DNA from: Euphorbia lathyris
Lineage: Eukaryota > Streptophyta > Magnoliopsida > Malpighiales > Euphorbiaceae
DNA: 64,000 nucleotides
Direction of reading: 5' to 3'
Assembly: GCF_963576675.1 (NCBI RefSeq)
Contig: NC_088918.1
Coordinates: 37,853,501-37,917,500 of the forward strand
The notes under the pieces are model-generated. The model was not told where the DNA came from and searched no databases. It saw only the letters and a program-made list of their open reading frames with translations. Positions within the stretch are counted from its first letter, which is position 1. Every line of letters starts with the position of its first letter. Position numbers and translations under genes: made by a program. Shown here in pieces: positions 1 through 11,300 of the stretch.

Positions 1-141
1 ATTTAACCAAATAATTAAGTACCTTGCATCAAAGAAGTAAATAAAGACGTAAAAGTACTCTAAATGAATATAATTAGCACGATTTCAATGTAAATTTAAC
101 GTATTTATATATGACATTTTAGGTATATTTTGGGCTTAACA
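1..141 (-). repeat. 3' LTR fragment of an Athila-like gypsy element
   Basis: The first 141 bases end in GGGCTTAACA, the reverse complement of an LTR start TGTTAAGCCC. A reverse-complement polypurine tract abuts it. The stretch is clearly related to the right end of the solo LTR at 38181-39626: both share a TACCTT motif and end in the same ~25 bases. So this is the start of a 3' LTR on the minus strand, and the rest lies outside the window. Confidence 0.75.
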
Positions 142-156
142 AACTCCCACACTTAA
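142..156 (-). other. polypurine tract of the minus-strand Athila-like element
   Basis: On the minus strand this reads TTAAGTGTGGGAGTT and lies directly before the LTR start TGTTAAG. That is the position and composition of the plus-strand primer for reverse transcription. A second similar motif (CTCCCACACTTAA on the plus strand) occurs near 1404-1416 and may mark an older or duplicated 3' end. Confidence 0.6.
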
Positions 157-1625
157 GCTTTTGCTAGTCCAGAGCAAAATTTCACTGAATTTATTCTTTA
201 CTCAATCTCTTTATAAATAGAACATATATCCATATATTCCTTTTTGAATTAGTTAAACCGAAAAGAAAAACTTTTCATGGTAAATTTATACGCAAAGTAT
301 CAAACTAGCTAGTGTAAAAGAGATATATTATTCGTCTTGTATCTCAATTTTTATATTGAAGCATTCGGGACGGTGTAAGCACGCATGTTTTTGAATCTTT
401 CGTCTCAAGGCATTTCTAAGCAAAAAAATTCCTTTCCCAAATCTAAACTATTACAAATATAGATTTATTAAGGAATTAGGTTTAATATATTTACTTAGTC
501 ACGCCCGTGATAAGGGTGGTCTCGTCCGTGACTTTATATGAATTAATTTGCTTTTGTGTTCGTTTAAGAGGTACCGACCATGCCATGGGTGGACGCAATC
601 GTTACTTAAAACTTTAAACACGTTTAATTTTGCTTTAATTTCTAACGTTCCTTTCATACCTCGACCACGATAAGGGTGGTCGCGATCGTGGCCAAAAGTA
701 AACAGTATTTAATGTTCTTCCCTTTCATACCTCGATTGTGATAAGGTTGGTCTCAATCGTGGCCAAAAGTTAAGAATACGACTACTTGATTTAATTAACA
801 TGTAAATAAAATTGGGAAAGAAAAATAGCACATTCATCCTATATTGACTTGAAATTCAACATGTATTATGGCTAAAGTTTCCTTAAAAACTTCAATTAGT
901 TTTTAATGTAAGACGAAAATCATACCGAGCTAAAAAGCTAAAGTTGTTAGTTCGATTTATACCTATAAACCTAATTGAAAATTGAAAATAAGATTTATAT
1001 TTATCATGAATTCATGATATAAAATAGAGATTTGAAACTAAAGAAATTTTTACTTATATACATTTACTCGAGACGTTTTGATAAAATCGTATCGGAGATT
1101 TGTAAAAATATTTGTAAAAATATTTGCCCGTATAGAAATATTATTTCTAACAATAATGATAACCTTAAAATATGTTAAATATTATTTTGAGAATAGAATT
1201 GTTTTGAAACATATGAAATATAGACTAAACAAAAATTCACGTTTATGAAAAATTGTCATTATTTTTGAAAAATGTTGTACTTTATATAAAAATGTTGCAT
1301 TTCTGTTTTGAAAATGTTGCATTCTATACTTAAATAAATAACATTCATTCTTATTCGTTGCATTCATTCGTACTTAAAATTTAAAATGAATATGAAATAT
1401 CTCCTCCCACACTTAATTTGGACCATGTCCTCATTGGTGCAAAAAGCGATAAAACACGAAAAATAGTACGAAATTAAATCATACGAATGGGAATTAAAAA
1501 GATGGTACGAGAACATTCAAACATAATAATAAATATAAGTGTACCAAACATAATTAGAAAGATTGTACCAAACTTAACAAAACATAATAACGAAAATGAG
1601 TGAAAGATAGAAAGGATAAAACCTA
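157..1625. other. non-coding 3' region of the Athila-like element
   Basis: AT-rich sequence between the degenerate downstream ORF and the polypurine tract. I see no convincing coding region. It contains the tandem repeat at 495-774 and, near 1404, a second polypurine-like motif. Confidence 0.5.
495..774. repeat. degenerate tandem repeat with inverted-repeat cores
   Basis: Four related units share a core like CGTGATAAGGGTGGTCTCG. They lie near 497-535, 570-605, 648-700 and 718-771. The last two are the clearest copies: both begin CTTTCATACCTCGA and end GTGGCCAAAAGT. Within a unit the flanks CCACGAT and ATCGTGG can pair, so each could form a small hairpin. Spacing is about 70 bp. Confidence 0.6.
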
Positions 1626-2740
1626 TCAAGGTGAACTCGGTGGGGAAGGCGTAGTCTCAACTCCTTGGCGTCGGAAGAAAGACAGCAACCGGCGACGAGT
1701 AGATTTGTGCTCACGTCTCAAAGTATTGATATTGGCATCCACTAGGTTGATCCTCGAACTCATTTCGGTATTGTTGGCAACGACTTCATTTAACCGCAAA
1801 TGCATTTGACGGTTATGCTCGTTCATTTGTGTCAAAACACGTTGTCATCCAACTTGTTCTTCAACATTTGGTTCTTCATGTGCTTGCTCTTGTGCATTGG
1901 CATCAACATTCTCCTCCTCCTCTTCATCATCAAATCCCTCATCATGCTCCTCATCATCATCTAGGGCACCTAATCCTTGTGAACTTGAAGCTTCACCACC
2001 CAAAGTAGCAAAAACACGTCTTGTACGGTCCTCGTAGGAGATAAAAGCGGGTGGTCCCAATTTCTTCAATAAATTGGCTCTTTGAAGTGTCATGATATCC
2101 AAGGAAGGAAAACCAACATGAGGCATATTTTGATAATCCGCTAATTCACCCCGAGCACCCAAAACAATGCCGGTAATTAAATTACCCATTGGCACTTGCT
2201 TACTGCGTGAAGCGGAAGCTCGGACCAAATTAGTAAATATCATTCCAATACTATCAATGGTCAAATTATTAAAAATACAATCTAGCACAAACAAATCACG
2301 GACTTGCACCTTTGAACTTTCAACCCGACCAAATAAAGAAAAGGATAAAAATTTGTGAAAGAAAAAGATACAATTATCCTTAATTAATTTACTAGATGTG
2401 TTCTTCGGATGAAAAACATCTAGGCCGGTTAAAGATTGCCAAACCGTGTGTGCATCAAACTTCTTTGGTTTAGAATAAAAATCTCTAGTAGGAAAACCAA
2501 ACCAACGGCCCATTGCCGCATACCCGACTTCAAAACGAACTCCATTATTTCGAAAAGAAATAATACCATGTCAGTATCGAGAAAAGGCATGTCGACGAAC
2601 TCAACTTGGCTATTAGAAAAACGGCGAAATTTTCGTCCTTCGGCCTCCGTCGCAATATCGAACGGTGCTCCATATTGAACACGTAATCTAGTGATCTCGG
2701 AGGCTTTGGTTTTGTTAGAAACGGTCTTTTGTCTAGGCAT
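1626..2740 (-). pseudogene. Athila-type ORF downstream of pol, copy 1 (degenerate)
   Basis: Minus-strand remnant starting at 2740 (MPRQKTV...). It is in three frame-shifted pieces: 2740-2429, 2513-1845 and 1835-1626. The middle piece carries GRWFGFPTRDF and FLHKFL/SLFGRV-type motifs also present in copy 2 at 3565-4377, so the two are homologous. Compared with copy 2, this copy lacks some 60 residues of the N-terminal half. The C-terminal part is very acidic (runs of D and E). The last piece looks helical, with polar heptads. Position after the integrase tail fits the extra ORF of Athila elements, sometimes called env-like; its function is unknown. Frameshifts near 2515 and 1843 make it a pseudogene. 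Confidence 0.6.
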
Positions 2741-3560
2741 TTTTGTTTGTGAAATTTGGTGAAAGAGATGAAGAAATTTGAAAAAAAATGAAAGGGAGAG
2801 TAAAAGATAATGGTGGTGATTTAGGGAAGAAGAAGATGAATAGGGTAAAGATTTATGGGGAAGGTGAGTGAATCTTTGTGTTGGGAAGAGTAAAAGGTGA
2901 TTGATTAGTGTAAATAGAGGTGATATAAATAGGTGTAAGTAGTAGGTATTGATTAGGATATTTGAATAGGTAAGTAATTAGAGTAGAAATAGGAAAGAGT
3001 GCAAAAATCCGTCCAAATCCCGCCATACCAGTCGCGACAGCAAGCTTGCAGGGGGCTGAAATTCGCTGAAAATTTACTCCTTTTGCTATCTCAATCGAGA
3101 TTTCAGAATCTCAACTGAGATTCTGGATTTTCTGGGTAAAAATTGGACTGTTTTGACAAAATCAATATGATCAATTCAACTCCTCTTGTATTTAAGTGAC
3201 ATTAATGCTAAGTTTTAATTCCTGAAACTACAAAAACAAAATTGAAACATTAAATAGAAGGACAACCAAAGGTTGTTCCTTAATTAAAAGAAATAACTGA
3301 AAGAATTAATGCACTTAATTAATCATAATGACATATGTATATGAATTACTTATTAAACATATATACACAAGAAATAAATCTATATACATGATCATCAATC
3401 ATATGTACAGAATTTACAATCAAACATTATAAATTTAAACAGTATCCCTATGAATTGGAATACGTCGTGCATTGGCCCTGTTAATCGTCGCTTGTATGAA
3501 GATTTGTCTTTCTTCAGGAGAAAGAAATTGTGGACCAGAACGAAAAACTCTTTTTACAAG
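2741..3560. other. spacer between the two Athila downstream ORFs
   Basis: Purine-rich on the minus-strand sense upstream of the 2740 start (untranslated leader-like), then AT-rich. It holds inverted repeats of the AATCTCA-AC-TGAGATT type near 3110-3126. No gene seen. Confidence 0.4.
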
Positions 3561-3564
3561 TCCC

Positions 3565-4377
3565 TCATTTTCCAAAAACTCGTAATTCAAGTATGGGAAA
3601 AGTCTCTTTATTAGTCCAAGGAATAGAAACTGATCCTTTGGTTCCTAGGATTATTCCACATATAATATTCCCAAACCCTATTGTCTGATTCTTCGAACGG
3701 GAAGCGGCAACTAATCCCTCCATCAAAATTTTTGAGGAATTAACTGTGTTACCTTGGAAAATATCACCTAGCACATATAAATCGGTATCCTGGACAACAC
3801 TGCTTCTGACTCGACCAAATAGACTATGACAGAGAAATTTGTGCAAAAACAGCATGGAGTTAGAATTTATTGATTTGTTGTAGGCAAGACTTGGATTGAA
3901 TCTCCAAAATCCCGTCAACATTCTCTAGATATCTGTAGAAGTCATATCTCTGCCAGGATGATGCGGAGTGGTGTCCCGTGGTGGAAAACCAAACCAATTA
4001 TGAAGTTCAGGATATCCAAAAGTGAACATCTTCCCTTCACAACGAAAACTGAGATGAACACGCCTCTTATTGACGAACCGAACGGTAGACAGAAACTCTA
4101 GAACCCAATTCCCAATTATAAGAAACTTCCTGGAAGCAAACTTGGTCCATCCCAAATTTGACAGATAGCGATTCATGTCATCGCTTATCCCGAGTTCTTC
4201 GTTCAGGAACTCGTCCAGATACAGCATGCCACAGAATTGTGCATATCTAAACTGCAAATATCGTTTCCCTTCATCATGATTGTAGATGGGAAACCATGCT
4301 CCATAGCGTGAAGAAATGTCAACACGCTTGCTATGAGCAGAAGTACTTTTCTTAGATTTCTTCAGATATGTAGTCAT
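3565..4377 (-). pseudogene. Athila-type ORF downstream of pol, copy 2 (degenerate)
   Basis: Begins MTTYLKKSKK at 4377 and runs to 3925, where the frame breaks at a stop. A second piece, 3921-3565, follows almost directly. The protein has the block GYPELHNWFGFPPRD (compare GRWFGFPTRD in copy 1), then LFLHKFLCHSLFGRV and ..LGDIFQGNTVNSSKILMEGL, matched in copy 1 by LDCIFNNLTIDS.. . The architecture resembles the ORF found after pol in Athila-lineage elements. Two diverged copies side by side suggest an old duplication inside the element, or two nested element ends. No signal peptide is obvious. Confidence 0.6.
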
Positions 4378-4998
4378 TTTTTTTAGAATTAAAGTGTGTC
4401 TGTAACCTTAGAAATGAAGAAAGAAATTTAGAATTCTAAAAGAGATGAAGTGAAAATAAAGGAATGCTGAATCGACTGGAATTTATAGGTTACTTAAGTG
4501 AAAAATTGTGTCTGTTGAAAATTAAAAGATGTCAAACAGACACCTTTTGGATTTAACTGACTGAATTTTTGAAATGAGATGCCTGTAATCTCTTACAGTT
4601 ATATCAAAATGTTTAAAATACTGAAAATCTCAACTGAGATTTCCGGAATCTCTACTGAGAATCCCCAAATTCTGAAACATAGGGAATCTCAACTGAGATT
4701 TCTAGAATCTTCAAAGAGATTTCTAAATATATATTTTTTCAAAAACACTTAATACTTTATGAAATATTTCAAAACATGACTAGATTAGAATTTAATTTTA
4801 CAAAAACTTATTTGTACACAAAACTAAAAATAAAAATAAATTAAACTAAAAATGAAAATAAAAATAGATTAATTTAAAAAGAAATAAAAATAAAAACTAT
4901 GAACAAAAGATAAGAAAAACTAAAAATTAAAAATATGAAAACTAAATAAATTAATTTTCATAGAATTCGTCCACGAATTCAATTGCTTGAATTGGAGC
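4378..4998. other. AT-rich spacer with palindromic repeats
   Basis: Non-coding. At 4620-4725 the motif AATCTCAACTGAGATT (7-bp arms, 2-bp centre) and close variants recur about every 25-60 bp. The rest is A-rich low-complexity sequence. Confidence 0.45.
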
Positions 4999-5181
4999 TC
5001 ATTCGTAATAAATTTTGCATCGATTACCGTTAACCTTAAATCGATCGCCTTTGGAATTTTCTAATTCTAAAGCTCCATAATCAAACATTTTATTAACCAC
5101 ATATGGTCCATTCCATCTAGACCTGAGCTTAACTGGGAATAATTTCAAGCAGGAATAAAAGAAAGTAGAACTGTATCCCAA
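4999..5181 (-). pseudogene. integrase C-terminal tail, gypsy (Athila/Tat type)
   Basis: A 60-residue minus-strand piece with LFPVKLRSRWNGPYVV, ..YGALELEN.., and FKVNGNRCKIYYE. This matches the pattern at the end of Athila/Tat integrases (LRSRW.GP..V, then ..G..FKVNG.R.K.YY). Integrase core, RNase H and reverse transcriptase are not found upstream of it (5182-5780), so the element is truncated here. It fixes the minus-strand orientation of region 1-5181. Confidence 0.7.
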
Positions 5182-5785
5182 ACTTTGAAATTATTATTAT
5201 ATTTTTTTCTTTCTTTTTTTTTCCTTTTTTTTAGCATTTTTTTAAGCACTTTATTTTTTAGCGTTTTCTCAATTTAAGGATCTAATGATTTCGGTTGAAT
5301 GTCCGAACTTCTGGTTCTGGCCACGAACAAAAACTACGCACATTAACTGAAACTTTCAAAACTATTGTAAAAATCAACAATTCCTTCCTGGGGGATAAGA
5401 TAATTTCAAGGACGGTATTCCTCACTCCACGTTCTGATGTATCTGTCTGAGAAAAATTTCCATGGTGATTTCTTAGAGAGATAAATGTAGGTGTTTAAGG
5501 AAATGGTATGATCAAAGAAGAAATTATTTGGATGTAATGTAGGATTTGAATAATTTTTTACAAAGAGATGTGATATTTTGGTGAAGGGTTAGTGTATAGA
5601 AAAGAGGTAAATGTGTTTGGGAAGAGGTAAATTTTCTGGAAAAATCATATGTCACGTCTGACATCCTGTTTCATAAAATTTTCTTTCCCTTTGCGAGCCG
5701 AATTTCTTTTCTGTAGACTCCTTCTGTGAATTTTATTGATAATCAAATCTCCAGTTTATAACAATGAGAATTTAGGGGGGGCTTT
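5182..5785. other. unassigned AT-rich stretch
   Basis: Homopolymer T runs near 5190-5230, then AT-rich sequence with no pol homology. The last bases (5774-5785) are a G-run followed by CTTT, like the polypurine tracts of the Tat elements elsewhere in the window. Confidence 0.4.
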
Positions 5786-6253
5786 TGATAACAACCCAAA
5801 TTATTCTTGAATAAGGAATAAGGGAAAATTAATATAAATAATAGCAAACCATTATTCCTTCTAAAAAAGATATTTATGCATGATTAATGTGGAACTAATG
5901 ATAATTAATGCAGGATTAATGCAGGGGCGAATATGCAAATAATGAGGAAAAGGAAGGAGTCTCTAGCATTATGCCACACCACGTGGATCATGGCGAGATA
6001 CGCCATAACGAGATACGCCCGATGAGAGCGAGTAGTGGAGACCCGCCATAGCTCTCAAGGAGAGCGTACATACGCCTTGACAAATCTAAGAATACCAAAA
6101 GGCGCCTTTATTACCATCCATGAATGGGAATAAATACAATTAAATGGTAATTAATAGCCATCAAGTTATCACCCTTGTAATTCCTCTCCATCTCATCCAT
6201 ATCCTTCAAACCTCCATTGAAGCTCCTTCAAAGCTTTTCTCGAGGAATTATCA
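5786..6253 (+). repeat. possible orphan Tat-type LTR
   Basis: Starts TGATAACA directly after a GGGGGGG-CTTT tract, exactly as the 3' LTRs at 41952 and 56859 do. It could end at GAATTATCA (6253), giving 468 bp, close to the 484-513 bp of the other Tat LTRs. It shares GAGACCCGCCAT with the Tat-A LTR. The sequence is otherwise diverged and no partner LTR or pol is present, so the right boundary is a guess. Confidence 0.4.
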
Positions 6254-7234
6254 AGGTTCGTCCTTAAGATTAGGTCGTCGGCTGCAGAGTAAACAGGTTC
6301 CCTGAAAGGGATTTTCGCATCTCCTTTTATCTTTCCTTGTTTGTACTCTTTGATACAGTTGCGGAACCTAGCTTATTGTATCTTGTGACATTGTTCTTCG
6401 CCTTTAATAATAATTTAGCTCTTATTTTGTTCTATGATTATTTGTCTAATCTCTGTCTTACGCTTTATTCAATTGGTTTAACTCATTCAAAAGCCCCAAA
6501 ATCTAGTAGACACATATTGCGAGCTGAATCTGACCTAGTCAGAGCCTAGGAGATTGACAACCTCTTAGTTGATTAAGCGCCAATTTACTGAGCCTTAGAC
6601 CTAGTTTCGGCCTTAGGGAATCACGCGCTAGGAACCTCAGGAGGGTAAGTAGGGTTAATCGCCTTGAATACAAGTGACTCAGATTCGGTTTTTACTCAAT
6701 AGACCTAACAATCTATCTTCATTATTATCGTTCATACCATGTTCCTTCGGGTAATTGCATCTAGTGAAAGATCAATTAGGAGTAGTTTAACTTAATTAGG
6801 GGTAGAGTAGCTTAATTAGGCATAGAATAACTTAGTTATAATCAGATAACTTAGTTAGGATTAGTATAATTCAACCTAGGAGTAGATTAACTTAATCAAA
6901 CAAACTTAAAACCCCCTAAGCCTAGATAACTCCTGAAACCAAGTAGCTCGATACTTGCAGAAATAAATCCTATGGACGATAACCTGGACTTAACCAGAAA
7001 TTTATTACTTGATAACGATGGGGTACACTTATCCCTTAGTGAGTCTTCTCCGAGTCTTCTGCAATATCGAACCAAAGGTCGATTTGTTAGTTTAGGCATT
7101 CATTGTGAATACCTTTGTTTATATCATTTATACTTGCCTATAACTTATACTTGTATACACAAATACTTGTTGATATACTATTACTTAAATTCTGTAACAT
7201 TACTTGTACTTATCAAATCGTTCTTCCAGCAATT
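6254..7234. other. leader-like stretch before the Athila gag remnant
   Basis: No coding region recognised. Contains a short degenerate tandem repeat at 6771-6895 (units like TTAATTAGGAGTAGTTTAACT, about 21 bp). I could not identify a primer binding site. Confidence 0.35.
6771..6895. repeat. ~21-bp degenerate tandem repeat
   Basis: About six imperfect units with the shared core TTA(A/G)TTAGG..TAG..TAACT. No function evident. Confidence 0.45.
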
Positions 7235-8975
7235 ATGGACAACAGAGCTTCGAATCCGTCCATGAACGATCTTAACACAAAAATGGATTTCCTTGTGGCT
7301 TCATACAGCCGTAATAACCAACCAAGGATACCATTTTACGAGAGATGTGGCCAGAATCACCCCGGTAAGGTATGCCACGTCAACTATTACGTACCTAGAG
7401 GTGAGAATGTAAGTTACTTAGGTAATCATCAAAGGTATAATTCTGAACCCCCAACTTACAACTATTACGATCAGGAGCATACACGATATCCACCGGCGCC
7501 CTACATGGCACCCGTGGATACCCTTCCATGTCCCCATTCTAACTTTGATTTTTATGGCAGGCAAACGGAACGTTCAGAAGGAATAATGATCCTATTACGA
7601 GAGATATCCGTCCGAATGGCAGCCAACGAGGAGGCATGCAGGACCCTGAGAAACTAGCTTGCCGCAATCAGACAAGAAGAAAGGGAATGCCAAGAGGCGT
7701 TCCTCTTACAAGAGGGGGCAATTCAAGCCATCGCCCTAAGGAGTGGCAAGGAAGTGGACACACTCGTGACACCTCCATCGCAAACACATCCGTCACCTCA
7801 GGTAAGTAGGGAACCGGAAGTGGTAAGCAACCCCGGTCCCGCATCTGAAACTCCAGCTCCTGAAATAGCTGTAGAAAAAGTAGTTAGGCCTTATGCACCA
7901 AAACTGCCATTTCCTCAGAAACAGAAAAAGGCCAACTTAGATAAGAAATTCGCTCGGTTTTCGGAAATCCTTAGTAGATTAGAAATCAATATTCCATTAA
8001 TGGAAGCACTAGAGGAAATGCCAAACTATGCAAAATTTCTTAAAGACATGTTGTCAAAGAAGAAAAAGTTTGGGGAAAACGAGATAGTGGCCTTAACAGA
8101 GCAATGCTCGGCCATAATCACCCATAAATTGCCCCCCAAACTTAAAGATCAAGGGAGCTTTACCATCCCGTGTAGGATAGGCAACATGCACATAGATAGG
8201 GCATTATGCGATTTAGGAGCAAGTATTAATCTTATGCCTTTATCAATTTTCAGGAAATTAGGACTCGGAGAGCCTAAACCAACAAACATGACACTGCAGC
8301 TAGAGGATAGGTCGATCGCACGGCCTAGAGGCATAGTTGAAGATGTATTGGTGAAGGTAGACAAACTGATCTTCCCGGTCGATTTTGTGGTCCTCGACAT
8401 GGAAGAAGATGACTCCGTCCCCATTCTTCTTGGGAGACCGTTCCTTGCAACCGGTAGGACACTGATAGACGTCCATGGAGGTAAATTGGTCCTAAGGGGT
8501 AACATTTAACGTTTATGAGTCTATGAAATTTCCTCAAGAACGCTCCAAAAGTTGTAACTTTGTAGATGCGCTAATAGATGAATGTATTGAGGAAGTTGAC
8601 CTTAACATGAGAAATACCTCTTTAGAACTCGATCTAGGTGGTGAGGGACGTGAAAACTCGAATGAACCATTTGAAGATCTCCCACCTGAAAAATGTTATT
8701 GGGTCAAGGGTAGAAAAGAGGATCTTGATCGCGAGATCAAACCTAAACCCAAAACCTCGTTAGAGGAACCTCTAGAATTGGAGCTTAAGCCCTTGCCCAA
8801 CAATCTGAAATATGTTTTTCTTCAACCTCCCACAGATTTACCCGTTATTATTTCTTCTTTGTTGACAGTTGAACAGGAAGAAAAATTGGTGGAGGTGCTG
8901 ATGCAACATAAAGGGGCCTTTGGATGGTCAATCCACGACATCAAAGGCATCGACCCCAAAATCTGCACGCATATA
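7235..8975 (+). pseudogene. Athila-like gag C-terminus and protease (truncated)
   Basis: Starts at 7235 (MDNRASN..). The first part has a Cys/His cluster (ERCGQNHPGKVCHV) but lacks the main gag domain expected before it. A TAG stops the frame at 7655-7657, yet the same frame continues (..AIALRSGKEVD..) through a proline-rich linker to a retropepsin region: CDLGASINLMPLS at about 8208-8246 and ILLGRPFLATGR at about 8422-8457. DLGAS in place of DTG/DSG is usual for Athila. A frameshift near 8496 leads to 8523-8993 (ESMKFPQ.. to AFGWSIHDIKGIDP.ICTH), the linker just before reverse transcriptase. Homology stops at about 8975, before any RT motif. Confidence 0.8.
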
Positions 8976-9204
8976 ACTGGTCGAACTGTCTGACTAGCCG
9001 ACTACTCTCACGAACCCCCGACCTCTTAATGATGACGTCTGCGCGAGCGGTACCCATTAGTATGTATGCATGATTTTATATGCATGATTCGTGGTGTGTG
9101 CGTTTATTATTTACGGATATATAAGATAAGAAGAACAAACGTTAGTCTAATTACACGTATCCCAACATCTCTCTTCCACCCTTATTCCTCCACACACTCG
9201 ATGG
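8976..9204. other. unassigned flank of Copia-1
   Basis: Begins where Athila homology ends and ends at the Copia-1 LTR. Contains a TATGCATGATTTTATATGCATGA near-repeat. No gene seen. Confidence 0.4.
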
Positions 9205-11287
9205 TGTTGGGGTTTAGTGTCCTATAGACAATTGTTCTAGGATACAAACTTAATGTAAATGAATTGTTCTTTATATCATTTGTTTAATGAGATATATGTT
9301 TTATAACTATATAGAGGCAATCCCTTTTAAGCACTAAATAAAGTCTAATAAAAGGAAATCTGTAAGTTTATTTAAAGTGATTATAAAGTGTTCATACAAG
9401 CATGAAGTGAGACAAAACTTTATAGTAAACTGCTAAACTTAAAACCACCCCAAGTCAAGTGATATGTTTGGGATTGACATATCACTGTTGAGACTTGTAT
9501 GTAACAATGTCTTCTGTCCGACAGAAATCTGATCTCACAAGCTTCATATATACAGATATCTGGACAGTTACATAGATCTGATGAAACGTTGTTCATTAGG
9601 ATTGGGGATCCAATTTGAGATAACAGGATGGGTAGATTCATCCTTGTCACCTGTTCATCTCATTGGTATTAATAGGTATAACTAATCCTCAGACTCAAAG
9701 GAATACTAATTGGTATTCTGGATTACAAAATGTGATGCTTTGACTCTGGTGTAACACGATCCTTAACAGAGATGACTCTGGGGTGTGAACAGTAGACGTT
9801 GGGTATCACATGAAGTAATTACGGAGTCGTTATATATTGGATTGAGCATTTATCACTCCCGATAAATGGGAGATACATCCATGGATCGCTTGTGGAAGAC
9901 TCGACTCTAAATCCTTGCAAGGTGATATCTTAAGAGTAAGAAATACAGATTTCACTTAACCTATCTTTTGAGTTGACTCGGCTTGTACAAGTAAAACGAA
10001 CGTCTCGCTATATGTGACTTGACATCACCCATAGTCATAAGATTCAGTTCAAGGATGTAGTTGATAAAGGATCGAATTATACTGTAACTAATACGGAAAG
10101 GTTAACGACAGAATCAACATGTCTTTTTATAGCTCTGGGGGAATGATTACGGACTTGCTAATCACATACTCTGTACATCATTCCGTTATGCAAAGATTAA
10201 ATATAATTCTTTGAAAATTAATTTAATAACGTTGCATACGGCTAGAAGCAATAAGAACCTAATGGATCACACATAAGACTTGGAACCTAAAAGAGAGATA
10301 GATGTTAATTAATTGATAGAAACCCAATTGAGCCCAATAAGGCCCATGGACATAAGGGGGTCGAAATTCATGTGGTGATATACATGAATAATTAATTTGA
10401 TTTTGTTAATCCTAATTAGATTAGGAATATGAATTAAATTAATTAAGAGATAATTAAGTTAGGAGTTTTAATTAGATTAATATACTCCTATTATTATCTA
10501 ATAAGGTTATTATTATTATCCTTAATATATTAGATATATAGTGAGATAATAATTAGGAATTCTATTCCGAATGGAATTCCTATTCAGTAACCTAATTCTA
10601 TCTAACTAGGGATTAGATACAAGAGATTATAAATACCCCTTCCCTTGAGATTTTCGAAATCCAAGCAAGCCATACCCTACTTGTGATTTTCAAAATTCAC
10701 CTAGTCCAAGAGAGAGAAAATTCGACACCCCTAGTTCGAGGACGAGATTTCTCTACGGCTTCGTTTGATCAATTGATTTTCATCTATTTCTTTTATCCTT
10801 GATCTTGTGTTGATTAATTAGAGGCAATCTACTTTGGTTGCTATTCAACGGTTGATTCTAAATTAATCTTCCCGTGTTTTATTTCGTGTTTGGGAACTCG
10901 AAGAAGAAAAACAAACAAAAGGGAGAAATTCGTTTTACTACTCCTACATCAGGCCAGTTCACGATTTCGCGGATTCTCGGAGATTGAACCGTCGGATCGT
11001 CGTGATATTTGGACAGGAGCTGCTAGACATATTCTTCCACGTTTCCACCGAAGCGATTGTTGTTCGGAGGTTTGGAAGGTCTGTTTCGGATAGGGGCAGA
11101 TTGGTAGACAGTTTCTATCTCTTTTGAAGTTGTGGGCACTTCGTTTGCAACGGTAGATAGAACTTCTAAAAGGTATTTCTTCTTATCCTTCTTTATATGA
11201 AATAACGGTTAACGGATCTTGTGGTTAAATGAAAATAGGTTAAAATTTTTATATTTCCGCTGTTATACCTTAGCCTAATTTCCAACA
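9205..11287 (+). repeat. Copia-1 5' LTR (2083 bp)
   Basis: Begins TGTTGG and ends CCAACA, a perfect 6-bp terminal inverted pair. It is repeated at 16833-18742 with very high similarity. A small open frame inside (10890-11093) is repeated in the 3' LTR but has no recognisable product. Confidence 0.92.
10628..10635 (+). promoter_or_regulatory. TATA box of Copia-1 LTR
   Basis: TATAAATA lies in the last third of the LTR and is followed by a pyrimidine-rich start region, as expected for the U3/R junction. The same box is present in the 3' LTR near 18231. Confidence 0.5.
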
Positions 11288-11288
11288 G

Positions 11289-11300
11289 TGGTATCAGAGC
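11289..11300 (+). other. primer binding site (initiator tRNA-Met)
   Basis: TGGTATCAGAGC one base after the LTR end. This is the standard plant copia PBS complementary to the 3' end of initiator tRNA-Met. Confidence 0.9.

Noticed and set aside
1626..4377. Retroviral envelope gene
   Set aside because: The ORFs sit where some Athila elements have an env-like ORF, but I see no signal peptide, cleavage site or transmembrane segment, so I only call them downstream ORFs.
10890..11093. Open frame inside the Copia-1 LTR, with a copy at 18492-18728
   Set aside because: It sits in the R/U5 part of the LTR, the two copies diverge by a frameshift at the end, and no protein family is visible.
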